A stretch of 53,013 bases of DNA from Porphyra umbilicalis (Eukaryota; Rhodophyta; Bangiophyceae; Bangiales; Bangiaceae), in assembly GCA_002049455.2 (NCBI GenBank), contig KV919187.1, positions 1 through 53,013 on the forward strand, in the 5' to 3' direction. The notes under the pieces are model-generated. The model made no database searches. It had not been told where the DNA came from and worked only from the letters and a program-made list of their open reading frames with translations. A program made the position numbers and the translations under genes. Below are positions 21,077 through 31,964 of the stretch, piece by piece (position 1 is the first letter of the stretch; every line of letters starts with the position of its first letter).

Positions 21077-22363
21077 CTATGAAAAAACTTTCACGGCACG
21101 ATCCCGCCACTTCGGGAGCGGGTACGTACCGTCCAGGTCGAACACCCTCTTCGCTCCCGCAATCAGCGACGCATGTACACGGCAATTAAAAGAAGGAGAA
21201 GGGTTGGCCGCCCCACAATGCACAAGGTCCCCCCGAAAGACGACACACGCAAGAACGGGAACGCGCACCACAAAAGGCTCGCCCCCTCCGCACCTGGCAC
21301 CCGCCAACACGTCGGTATGAGACCTCCGCCACAGCGCGAGGCGGGTCTTGTCCTGCACAGCCACAAGAGCTCCCATAAGTCGGGGGGGGTCCGAAATGGT
21401 GCAGGGCGGGAAGGCGTCGCAGTGAGGCATCTGCTCATTGGCTCTCGGGGAGGAGACCGACAAGACTGGCTTGGCTGGTCGATAAAGAACAGAAAAGACT
21501 ACGGAAAGCAAACGACTGACCCGGTAGATTGCATCCAGAACCTTCGACAGCCCGGGGGCCCCCCCACAGCCCGCAAGTAGCTGCAAGGTGAGGGGCACCA
21601 TTGACCGTCCATGGTCCCCATCCCGCCCCGCCAAATTGATTGTCTCAACGGAGGTGGAGTTGAATATTGTCACCCGCCCCAACGAGTCCACGATGGACGG
21701 CAGCTCTGCGGCCACCGCCTGCAGCGTCGCTGCGGGGATGCCAATATTGACGACACCAAAACCATCCCCACCCATCCCCAGCTCCCGCCGCATGGCAGGC
21801 AGCGGACCTCCCAGCGTCCAGGACGACGCCGACATGGCGCCTGCCACCCGGTCGGCACACACGGCCGCGTCGGCGCTGCGCACCAGAAGGGCACGCAGAG
21901 AGCAGTAGTCAGCACCGAAGACGTCGGAAAAGGCGTCCGCGGCGGACGCATGGCGGCCAGTGAACGCAACAGGGGAGCACGCGGCGGCCGTAGAAGGAAA
22001 AAGTGCATCAGCGATGGACGTGGCCGCAGGAGGAGGAGGAGGAGAAGGGGAGGCACACGTGGGAAATAGCAGGACGCTTGTTGTGGGGCATGTTGCTGCC
22101 GGAGGGGGGGTGGTGATGGTGGCTCCCGCGGGAGGAGAGGTGGATGCCGCGAGGACCGGCGCGGGGGCAGGAGGGGCAGCAAGAGACAACCGAAAGGCAG
22201 CGGCCGCCCGGCTCCTCCGCTTGGAGATGCGACCAGCCTCCAACAAGACAGCGTGCTGCTTCGAGGTTGGCGCGCCACAGGGACGCCCCTTGCGCGCCGG
22301 TCCAAGGCCTAGACGCCTGCGTGCGCGCATGGCGCGAGAACGCTCGGCGGCTGACGAAGCCAT
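21077..22363 (-). CDS. Putative Fe(II)/2-oxoglutarate dioxygenase-like protein
   Basis: A 428-aa protein without introns. ATG 22363 has the context CACCATGG; an in-frame ATG at 22402 is the less likely alternative. The N-terminus is strongly basic (RSRAMRARRRLGLGPARKGRPCG), with an AT-hook-like GRP core, then a Pro/Ala-rich linker. The C-terminal third holds the pattern of an Fe(II)/2OG oxygenase: QMPHCDAFPP (HxD, His about 314 and Asp about 316), GDLVHCGAANPS (second His about 382) and a following NCRVH with a candidate cofactor-binding Arg. I do not recognise the exact subfamily, and cupin-like or JBP/TET-like folds remain possible. It lies exactly between two blocks of the same 332-bp repeat and next to a Crypton, so it may be mobile-element cargo. 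Confidence 0.6.
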   Translation of the reverse strand: MASSAAERSRAMRARRRLGLGPARKGRPCGAPTSKQHAVLLEAGRISKRRSRAAAAFRLSLAAPPAPAPVLAASTSPPAGATITTPPPAATCPTTSVLLFPTCASPSPPPPPAATSIADALFPSTAAACSPVAFTGRHASAADAFSDVFGADYCSLRALLVRSADAAVCADRVAGAMSASSWTLGGPLPAMRRELGMGGDGFGVVNIGIPAATLQAVAAELPSIVDSLGRVTIFNSTSVETINLAGRDGDHGRSMVPLTLQLLAGCGGAPGLSKVLDAIYRVSRLLSVVFSVLYRPAKPVLSVSSPRANEQMPHCDAFPPCTISDPPRLMGALVAVQDKTRLALWRRSHTDVLAGARCGGGEPFVVRVPVLACVVFRGDLVHCGAANPSPSFNCRVHASLIAGAKRVFDLDGTYPLPKWRDRAVKVFS

Positions 22364-22408
22364 GGTGAAGACTCGCCGCTGACAATACAGGCAGAGGAAC
22401 AACGCCGT

Positions 22409-23854
22409 GTGCGGCGGCGAATGTCCCCAGATGTTGCTAGCACACTTTTTTCCAGTTTAGAATCCTGCAGCACTTCTTTTGACGTGAACCCTGCCTCGCT
22501 GCTCAGAGGTGAGCCCTGCCCCGATGTCAAGTTTCAAACCACGAAAACAGGCGGCTCCCCCGGCACTCCAGGGATCCCGATAGCGGTGCGGGTGGGAGAA
22601 GGCATGAAGATGGCGGCGGTGGCGGGCGGGCGAAGAACCCTCAGTCTCATCCCCACCCTCACCGCCGCCGAACGTCGCCACGGCCCGCGGGGCGTCTGCC
22701 TTGCACGTCGCATGCCGCAAGACATGGTCGCGGCCGCCGCCAAAGCGGGCAAGGGTTGCAGCCGTGCGTAACGTGCCGCCGCCGCCGCAGCGGAGCCTTC
22801 CGCACACGCTCTCACTAGACTGGGCGCTAGCGTCAGCCAACAAAAGGCTCTTCCATGGCCCACGTCCGCCGCTGCGCCGCCGCCAGTATCCCCATCGACG
22901 CCCGCTCCGGCCGCTCTCAAGCCACTGCCAGTGGGGATCGGCTCTGTCACCACCCAGCCTGTGTCGTCGTCCGGCGCCGCCGCCGCCGACGCGCCGCCGC
23001 CCGCCGACGCGGCCCGCCCCGTTTCCCCGGCTCCCATCCTGTCGCAATGCCCACATGCGCCGGTCGGCTAGTGGCGCCGCCGCTCGCCGTTCTCCCTGTG
23101 TCCGTGTTCCCGCTCGCAGCCGCCGACGCACCAACACCGGTGGGTGCCGTGCGCGACGCGCCGCCGGAGCCGCGGAAGACCGCGCGCCGCTGTTGCGTGC
23201 CGACGCCACTGGCGGCGGCGGACAACCAGTCGGCTCTCCGCCGCTGTGGCCGACGCGCCGTGCTCGCAGGGGTGGGGGGGGCGGGCCGACAACCTGATGG
23301 CCCTGGGGGCTGCCGGCGGCAGCGCACCCGGCACCCCTATCGCCACCGTGCCGCCCCTGCCACCGACCCTGCCGTCAGCGACGGTCCCACAGCCGCCAAC
23401 GCTGGGGACGTTCACAAGATGGCTGTCTGCGCCGCGCGCGCCCGCCTCGCCGCCAGCGCCGCCGCCCCGGCTGTTGCCAATCACCGTCGCGGCGCTAGCA
23501 GCAGCCCCGCCGTCCACAGCCGACACCCACTCCGCCTCAGACGACACCTGCCGGGCTGGCGCCACGCCTCCATGCGCGCCGTTCGGGCCGCCGCCAGGTC
23601 ATTGCGCCACCGCCTTTCCGCACTCGCCCTCGGGGACGAGCGATGCGGGTCGACCGCCTGCGTCGAGGGTGGCCGTGGCCGTCGCGCCAACCAACAACTC
23701 CACCCGTTCGCCGCCGATGCGGTCATCATTTCCGCCACCGACCGTTTTTTTTTGGCAGCCAGCGACATCACATCAGTCGGCGGCGAGAGCGACACTGGCC
23801 GCCGCGCTCAGTGCACCGGCCGGACGAGGGAGCGTGCGGAGCATCCGCGAGTAG
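22409..23854 (+). pseudogene. Possible degraded Pro/Ala-rich ORF, divergent from the dioxygenase
   Basis: A single forward frame reads through 22409-23854 with stops at 22769-22771 and about 23070. Between the stops the sequence is a disordered Pro/Ser/Ala-rich protein, for example LPVGIGSVTTQPVSSSG and LGTFTRWLSAPRAPASPP. No domain was recognised. It starts 46 bases from the dioxygenase ATG on the other strand. It could be non-coding. Confidence 0.25.
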
Positions 23855-24560
23855 TTCCACCCGAGCGCAGAGGTCACCTTCATGGAAGTGCAACAACAAA
23901 GGCAGCATCTCCACAGTGCGTCTTTCGGCGGCATGTTACTTTCTCAGAAAGAATGAAAGGCGATTCGGACCCGTCCGGCGGGGGTACCTGTAGATGCGAA
24001 AAAATTGTGCCGGTAATGGAACTGGCGGTAGGGCTTCTGATGTAAGAGGGCTCTGCGAGAGGTGTGGCTCTGTTTCTGTGTGTGTTTGACAAGCCGTGAC
24101 ATTGTGCCGCCTCTGTCTCTGTACCCACCTGCCCAAGATGGGGAGCGGGCGCCGGCCAGTGTGCTGCGAGTTACGTCTGCGTGCAGTTGCAGCCGAGCGA
24201 TAAGGGTGCCTTCATGCTGGTGCCAAAGAAAAAACAGCATCTCCATAACGCGTCTTTCGGCGGCATGTTCGTTTCTCAGAAACGATAAAGGGCGATTATG
24301 ACTCATTTGGGGGCGGTACATGTACGTGCGAGACAAGCGTGCCGGCAATGGAGCTGGTTTTTGTATCTCTGAAGTACGAGGGCTCTGCGAGTGGTGTGAC
24401 GCTGCCTGTGTGTCTGTCTGACAAACAGCGGCGCTGTGGCGCCTCTGTCTGTGTCTGCACCCGCTGAACGTGGGTAGCGCGCGACGGTACGCGGGTGTGG
24501 GTGGCCCACGGCCACGGTATGTGAAAGTAGGAAAACTCGAACGACGCTGTTGCGCGGTTT
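23855..24560. repeat. Repeat block B, about 332-bp units (two copies)
   Basis: Two direct copies offset by 332 bases: TTCTCAGAAAGAATGAAAGG at 23941 and TTCTCAGAAACGATAAAGG at 24273. Each is preceded by CGTCTTTCGGCGGCATGTT and followed by a GGGGGTACCTGTA-like or GGGGCGGTACATGTA segment, GAGGGCTCTGCGAG and a GCCTCTGTCT segment. It is homologous to block A, 2.8 kb upstream and in the same orientation. Confidence 0.8.
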
Positions 24561-24606
24561 CGGCAACGGCAGACACGTCCTTTTACGCCCCCTTCCTCCG
24601 TCCCAA

Positions 24607-27600
24607 TTACACCTCTACCATCTCGCGTATGCCTTTCCCAGACGACCGCTCGCCAGCCCACCGCCCCTTCAGGATCTTCAACACCCCCTTCACCCCCACA
24701 ACCCTCCCGCGCTCCAAAAACAGGCGCTCGACCGCCTCGTACATGGGCGATAGGCGAGAGTGCTTGTTATTGAGGCGTCGCCGCTGAACGGTTTCTCGCT
24801 CCATCAGCCGCCACAGGTTGCCAAACTGCTGCTTGATGTCACGGAGGGGCGCCCGCGCCGGCGTGCCCAGCGCGTACTCGTCCAGCGCCTCTGACCACCC
24901 CGTGCTCTCCACGTACCCCATCAGTGGGGCGCAGCGCACCCCGTCGTCTGCCACGCGCACCCCCTCCACCTTGCCCGATAAGCGGAGGTCCTGGACAGTG
25001 GCGCGATCGGCCAGCAGCAGCGGCGACGCCGTCGGTGGATGCAGCGACGGCATGCTCACCACGGGTACCGACTCGGCTCGCACGCGGGCAGAGCGGGAAA
25101 CGGCAGCGGCGTCGTTGGCGGCGGCCGCCACCAAGTAGGGGGGGGGGTACAATGAGGAGCAGGAGGGGTCGGGCGTGGGGTAGGGGGGGTGCGACGTGCG
25201 TTGCGCGTCACCGGCAGGTGGTGGTGGGAGGAGGGCGTGGGGGGCACCCTGCTGCGGCGGGGCGGGCAACGCGCCTCCGCGCCCGTGCACAACGTGGCAA
25301 AGGAGATCCTGCAGGCGTGTCACCTGTGCCGTCAAGACAGCGTACTGCGCCTGGTTCTGGCTCTGCATGGTGGCGACGGCCGCGTCCGTGTGCGTCATGA
25401 GCGCCGCCGCGTGCTTGTCCGCTTGTGTGTGGAAGCCCGAAAATCCCGCGTCCAGCCGCCCCTCCATGTACCGCTCGTGCCGGTGTAGGTCCGCCATTGC
25501 CGCCACCGCACTCGCCCCTCCACCGCCTCCACCACCGACGCCAGCTGCGGGATCATCTGCTCCACCGCGCTCACGGCGGACTGCGCCACGCCGCAGAGCG
25601 TACGCTGCATCATGCTCTCAAAGTTCTTGAAGAGGGGGTCGGCCAGGAGGGGGTGGTGCAGGATGTAGGCGTCGTCCGGGATGCCACCCGTTGCAAATCG
25701 GGCGGCCCACAACTGAAAGAAGGCGGAGCGCGCCCATCGAATAATGCGAAAGAAGTTGACGAGCGCCTCGTCCACGCACAACTCGTCTGCCGCCAGCCGC
25801 TCCTCGTACGCCTTCTCCTCGCTCTAGAGCCACGGGCACAGCGTCGCCTGCAGGTCGGACGGCACGGGGACCTGCAAGCGGGGGGTGGTGGGGCAGGTGG
25901 TTGAGAGCGGGCGCGACGACAAAGCCACAATGGCGTCCCGGTTGGGGATGGCCGCGTCGTACGCGCCTCTGGCCAGCCCGGGATTCCAAATCCCCTGCTT
26001 CTTGATGTCGTTTTCGGGGACGCCCGTCTCCTTGCCCTTCTGGGCGGCTGCCCGCCGGCCCAAGTGCGTCTTCGCGGCGTTGTTCGAAACACCGCATTGA
26101 AGCAAAACCCCCCGCTGCTTTTTGTGGTGGTAGGCGGGGTTGATCTGCTGGAAAAGGGAGCCGCGCGCCGACGGCCACAGAGGCACGCGGTACCACAGCC
26201 GATAGCAGTAGGGCTGGTCGGCCGCCCGGTACAGCGCGGGGGTGACGCCGCCCGCCCGCAGCTCGGCGTCCGTCGGGTTGAACACAGGGGAAAGCGTCAC
26301 GGGCGGCCGCGCCTCGTCCATCCCGGGGGAGTGGAAGGTTGCGACGAGCGCGTCCGCCATGGCACCCACCGCACACAGCCAGGCGTTGACGAGCCCCAGC
26401 GCCCCGATGTTGTGCACAATCCCCTCCGTCGTCTTTGACGCGGTAATGTACGTATACAGGATGTAGATCGGCCCTCCGAGCTCCGAGAACATTTCCGTAA
26501 AGCGGCGGACAGCGAGGTCGCTCCAGGTTAACCCCCGAGCCGTCCCCCCGCGGGCGTCCAGCTAAAACGTAAACACGAAAAGACCAGCGAGCACCGACTT
26601 GAGCTGGTACTCTGCGGCCGTCGTCGGCGTCAGCAGCAGGCGCCGCGACGCCTTCTTCCGCTGCTCCTCGGTCACGGACGGGTCCCGCCGACCCACCACC
26701 TTTTACGATCCAGCCGCGTGGTCCTCCAGCACCTTTTCCCGCTTGCGCTGGTTGAATACCGCGCCGGCGGGCGCGTAGCTGCCCACAGAGGTATAGTCGT
26801 CCCGCCACCACCGTTCGCAGCACGCGCACTTGGCGTCGCGCCACAGCAGGTTGAACGTGTTGCCAATCTTGGCGAGCGCGTTGACGGCGTTCAGCACCAC
26901 TTGCGGCCCTACCTGCCGCCCACGAGCGGCCCGCGACCGACCCGCTGCAACTCCCTCGTTGCGTGCGCTTCTTGCACCGCCGGGCAACGGCGTAAGCCGC
27001 CCGTCCTCAACGGCACCGCGCGGTGCAGAGGACGCCACCGCCCGCGGGCCCGCCCGCAGCGGGCCGTCCGTCCCTGGAGAGGCTGCTCCGCGCCGTCCGT
27101 CGAAGTTGGCGCTGCCGCCCGATCCCCCTTCTCCCGTCAGCGCCCCTCCCCCGTCCCGCGGCCCCTTCCCCGTCCCATCGTTGTCGCTCTCCCATCCGCG
27201 CCATCCGCCCTCCTGTTCTTCCCCATCGTCCGAGCTGCTGCTGCCCCCCCCCCCGCGGTGTCCTCCTCGCTGTGCCGCCGCTTGCGCGGCAGCACGCGAC
27301 GCAAACGCTCGGCCTCTAGGAAGGTGACGGCCGCAGTGAGGCTGACCGGAAAAATCACGGCCTCATCGCCGTACTTCTCGGCTGCCCACCCGCAGTACGC
27401 CATTACGGCGGTCCGGTAGCAACTCACCGTCGTCTTGCGCCCATTTTGCGCAGCGCTGACCGCGTGCTGCTGCCAGCTGTTGTGCACCGCGCTCGCCACC
27501 GTCTCAACCAGTGAGTGGCCGCCAGTGTCGACCAAGTGTGCCGCCTGAGCCGCGACGGCGCGCACGTTGTCGATCGAGAGGCCAAACGACTTGGCAAAGT

Positions 27601-28585
27601 TCGCCCGGGAGACAATCTTGTCGTCCGTGGCGCTGCCCAGGACCCGCTGCTGCTCGGTGCGGCTATCCCCAGGTCTGGCGGGGGGAACAGGGGAGAGCTC
27701 GCCAAGGGGAGGATCGTCTCGCAGCTCCATCGAGTAGAGGGAGCCCAGGTGGATGAGGCGGTCGGCGTCCTCCTCTCTGCCCATAAAAAGGCGTCCGATC
27801 AGATTCCGCCGCGTGTACGCCACAGCGCCGTCGACCCACTGCTCAAGTCCCGCCGAGCGCTCGCCCACAACTCCCCCCCCGAGGTCGCCGTGCAGTCGGA
27901 TGACGGGGTCAGCCACCAGGTCACCCGGAACCGCACTAGCGCGCGCAGCAGCCGCCACTGGACCAGCGGGGGAGGCGGCGGGGGTTGGTACTTCCACCTG
28001 AGACCGGGCCTTGCCAGGGGGAACCGTCGCTGTCGCGCCCCGGGCCGAAAGCGCCAGGAAACCGGTGGTGCCACCCCTCCCAGGTGCCGTCAACGCGCTG
28101 GGACCTTGGGGGGCGGCTCTACGAGGCGCGGCGCGCGCTGGCATTGCCCGCCCAGCAGGAAACAAACGGTGGGTGGGTGCGCCCAGCGCAGGAGCTCGAG
28201 CAGGGTGAATCCTGAGGGGGGGGGCGGACAGGGGGGAAACGCGCCCGGCCACAATTATACCTAGCTCCTCGTCTGCTCCCGAGCCCGTGGCGATGGCGCC
28301 CAGCGGGCCTGGCTGAGGTACCCCGCTGCCTCTGCTCGGCGCGCCAGCATCCAAGAGCTGCCCGCTGCCACTGTCGCCACCACCACCGCCGTGTCCGATT
28401 CCGCGCGGCCGCTGCCCAACCGCGTCGTCTTGCCCTCCCCCGCCGCTGTCTGTGCTACCAGCCGCCCCGACGCCGCCGCGCCGGCCGCCGGGCGCTGCCC
28501 CACGCCCGCGGCCACGGCGTCCAGCCCCCCCGTCCCGCCGTTCCCCCCCCCTCGGCGTCGTACGGAAGCCATGCGTCGCCACCAC
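24607..28585 (-). mobile_element. Decayed Crypton: tyrosine recombinase with GCR1_C-like C-terminus
   Basis: Crypton-type transposase in three reading frames. N-terminal part (28585-27137): low-complexity, then FAKSFGLSIDNVRAVAAQ and TVSCYRTAVMAYCGWAAEKYG, a likely core-binding (SAM-like) domain. Catalytic part (about 27000-25825): LDARGGTARGLTWSDL (first Arg), ASKTTEGIVHNIG (beta-hairpin Lys), HKKQRGV, THLGRRAAAQ (about 26041-26070, H-x-x-R), KKQGIWNPG and RGAYDAAIP (nucleophile Tyr, about 25955). Then a coiled-coil-like stretch (about 25500-25280). The end (about 24860-24640, FGNLWRLMERETVQRRRL and SPMYEAVERLFLERG) resembles the GCR1_C DNA-binding domain that fungal Cryptons carry. Inactivating changes: TAA 26703-26705, TAG 26562-26564, TAG 25824-25826, and frame changes near 27100 and 25510. 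The start is uncertain. Confidence 0.75.
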
Positions 28586-31500
28586 TTCACGTCAGCGAGG
28601 TGAACCACAGCTCCGTGCCAGCGCAGCGCCGCCGGCAAAGATGTCGAGGAGGGGGAAAGGGCGCGTCCGCGTCCGCCGGTCCTTGCACCCAGCCGATAAA
28701 AAATGAAATTCCACCAGTGCCAGAGCGTGTGGACGGGGGCGGCTCTTGCGTGTGCAGGCCGACGCGCCCGACCCTCGAACACCCCGCCACGAACTGCGCG
28801 GTCACGGGGCCCCCTTTGTGTGGCGTCCTGCCCCCACATGAAGGACACACGCGCGTCGTGCCCATCGCCCCTATAGTTCTCCGCAGAGCCCCCCGGCACG
28901 TCGGCGACACGCTCGTCGGTCACGAACTCCCCCGCGGCGCTCCCCTCACGACCCACGCCAGGGCCGGGCCACCGCCGTTCCGCCCTCCCCACCACGCTGC
29001 CATGATGCCCCGCCGGCCCCACTGGCCATCTGGCGTCGACCAAACACAGCGTTGCGCTTACGCGCCAGGACTGTGACAGGCGCTCTGAGGGGAGGAGCAT
29101 AGCCGACGGGACAGCACGGGGCTGCCGTCGCCGCAACCTGCGGCCACGGGCCCGCACAGGAAAAGGCCGGGGGTAACCAATTTGAGACGTTCGTAGGGCG
29201 GTGCGAGGCAGCGGGGGGTGGGGGGGGCGGTGGCAAGCAGCGGGAGCCCAGAACAGGACGAGGGCGCGGTCGGGGGCCGGAAGGGCGACGCGCTCGCTGG
29301 CGTGGCGCGCGCGCGCAGAGCCCACTGGGGTGTCGCCCCGCCGCCCCGCAGGCCGTGATGGTGACAATCCGCGGACCCGCGCGCCCTCGCCCGACCCACA
29401 CCCCACGCCGGCCCGCGGTACCCCGGCCGGCGGCTGTGACCCGGACCGGACGGGCGCCCCGACTCTCTGTCGATGCGGCCGTCGCTCTCGCGGCTGGGCG
29501 TAAAAGGGGTGCTTCCCAACCGTCCGACGAGCGCTCCGACGCGGCGCGCGCTGCTTTATTTCTACAGGCGCGCCACATTTTGGCGCCACACGGGCACCGG
29601 CAAGGGGGCGCAACTGCACCAGCGTCCGTGGAGAACAAGACACTGGCGTGGGCGACACCACCGTCGGGGGCGGGGGGGGGGGGGGGGGGGGCGGGAAGCT
29701 TACCGGGGAGGTGCGCCGAGTGCGTGCCGGTGGGTGGCTGTGGGGCGTGCTCCCCCTCAGTTGTCGACCACCACGGGGGCACGTGGGGCAGAAAACCGCC
29801 CGAGAGGGGACACGGGCGGGCGGGGGGGTACGTGTGCGGCCGTCAGCGACTCCAAAAACCACTCAAATTCGCCACACCCCCCCAGAAGCCCCTGGAGGGC
29901 CGATCCGACGCGCGCGTCGGATCGGACCCGGCTCCGACAGAGGCCCCCCCGCGTCCGATGCCGTCGGTATATCTGGGACGTTCCAATCGTGGCTCAGATT
30001 ACCATCGTTAGGAGAGGCATCCAGACATGTATTTGTTCGCTTGCAGATGGTCTCCAGGTTTGTCAGGCCACCACAGTGCTTATGTTTTATCAAATTATTC
30101 TGCAAAAAGTCGTGAAGATACTGTGGATACCTGTTCGTTATAGATTGAACGTGTGTGATTTGGAGGACTATCCTCAGGATTAAAAAACAACCCACAGTGT
30201 ATGGGGCCCCCAGGATGGTCTTTTCATTCTGTGACCCACACGTTGCACCTCCAGATGGTGTTAAATGGAAGATGGGGCCGACGTTGCTGGGATTGCCCTG
30301 ACGCTTTGGCGGCAGCGGTCGCGCATCCAAGGATGACGTGGCCTGGTGTCGGGGGGCATGCGCGCCCCGCCGCCGGCGCTTCACGCGTCGCGGTGCGGCA
30401 GACGGCGCACCGGACCCAACACCGTCGTCAAAAGCACGTCTGCTTTTGCGTGTTTTGGGGCGAACAAATAATCTGCAAACCGCACTGCGGCTCTGTCAAG
30501 CTGCTTTTTTCCAGAAAGGGCGTCAAAATCATCTGTTCTCCGGGATAGATGCCTCTGCACTCGTAAAAAGAGAGACACAGCATCAGACGTATGCACTTCA
30601 CCCTTCCAAAAAGAGACAAAGACGGAGAAGCATGTATGGCCCTGTTGGCAGGCGCTATGAGTGGAGTGAGGAATGAGACATGAGGGCAGGTGCGGCGTTT
30701 ACGGGGTCGTGGGTGCAGGTGGACGCGGCCACGAACGGCCATGATGTCGCAATTCCGCGGTAGTTGGCCAGAGTCGGGCTCTGCGGGCCCTGTGGGGGAC
30801 GTCGTTTGTGAGTTTTCAAACAGAGGGTCGTGTTGGCGCTAAATGCGCTGCGGTCTTCGTGGTCGCGTCCGTTTCCGCAACACTCGCGCGCGGCGGGTGG
30901 GGGCGCCGGCCACCGCCACTGGCAGTGTTGCCGCCGCGCCTGCCGCCTACGCGGCGGTGAGCAGTGGACGACCGTGCGCACGACGCGCGCCCGCACACGG
31001 CAGTGAGTGTCGCCCGCGGCCGCGGCGCCCTCGGCGGTGGCTGTGGCGGCGGCGGCGGCAGCGGCGGCGTGGCGCCCTTGCTATTTTCTCGCTCCACCCC
31101 GCCGCCCTCCCCCTCGTGCCATCGACGGCTTCTTCCTCCCCCCTCCCCCTCAGTGGGCCCACATTACCCCCCCCTCCCCATCCACCGCGTCGCCGCCGCA
31201 CACGTGCGCATCGCGCAGCTCGGCCTCGAGTTTGCACTGCGGCAAGCGACGACCACCCAGCCAGCGTCGGCCGGTGGCTGCCCGGATGGTGGCGGCCGTG
31301 CCTCGGCGGCAGCCGCCGCCCGTCACGGCGGTGGCGGCCGCTGCTGACCCTCCGGTGGGTGCGGCAGGCTCGCGGCGATCACCTACCCCCCCTCGGACGA
31401 ATACAAAGCGCTGGTCGTCGAGGAGCATGCTGGTGGCCGCTACCCACCAGCGGGCGGGTACCCCCCCGACGGCAGCGGCTGCCGCTCGTGCGGGCCGCGG

Positions 31501-31964
31501 TGGACGCCGCGGCGGCGGTGAGCGGAGCGCCCCCTACGCCAGCAAGCGGTGGTCACGTCGGCGACTGCCACCACCGCCACCATGGCCGCCTTCCTCGACT
31601 TGTTTTTTACCGATCTCCCGCTCGTACGCGCGCTCCCAAGCGGCGCCGGTCGGGAGGCGGTGCTCGACTTGCCCCTGCATCTTTCGTCGTGTGAAAACAG
31701 TTTTATCATTTTGCAAGTCCAGGGTGTTTTCGCGAACGCGCCTTTAGTGAATAAATGAAAATAAACGAAAAAAGACTCTTTGGCATCGACACAATTGATC
31801 CCCGGTGATGATCCGCGACCGCGATCGGCAGCGTCGCGGCGGGGCGTCGCCGCCGTCCGCGGCACCGACGCCGCGCCCCCGCCGCCGTGACCCCCACCCG
31901 CTTCAACCGTCCCCGCTGCGCACCCCCGGTGCCCGCAAGTCCCCTCGTTTGACGTGCCGTGACC
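28586..31964. other. Long region without a confident gene
   Basis: Both strands have long open frames because of GC content, but none shows a domain. The minus frame at 28910-28587 includes CPSCGG and could be an upstream part of the Crypton. 29660-29700 contains a poly-G tract. 29980-30200 and 30430-30680 are AT-richer and look like inserted remnants. At 30960-31750 the plus strand has interrupted protein-like pieces (AAITYPPSDEYKALVVEE, then MAAFLDLFFTDLPLVR at about 31580); I cannot join them into a gene. The EMG1 promoter should lie in the last few hundred bases. Confidence 0.4.
29900..29925. repeat. Perfect 26-bp palindrome
   Basis: The half-site CCGATCCGACGCG is followed at once by its exact reverse complement, with no spacer. 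It overlaps the boundary between a GC-rich and an AT-richer stretch. It could form a cruciform or be a dimeric binding site. Confidence 0.9.

Noticed and set aside
28587..28910. Zinc-knuckle-like CPSCGG protein
   Set aside because: Only one CxxC pair is present and the other ligands needed for a zinc finger are not seen.
28261..29862. A 533-codon minus-strand open frame
   Set aside because: No domain was recognised, composition is Arg/Pro/Gly-rich as in chance frames of GC-rich DNA, and competing frames are equally open.
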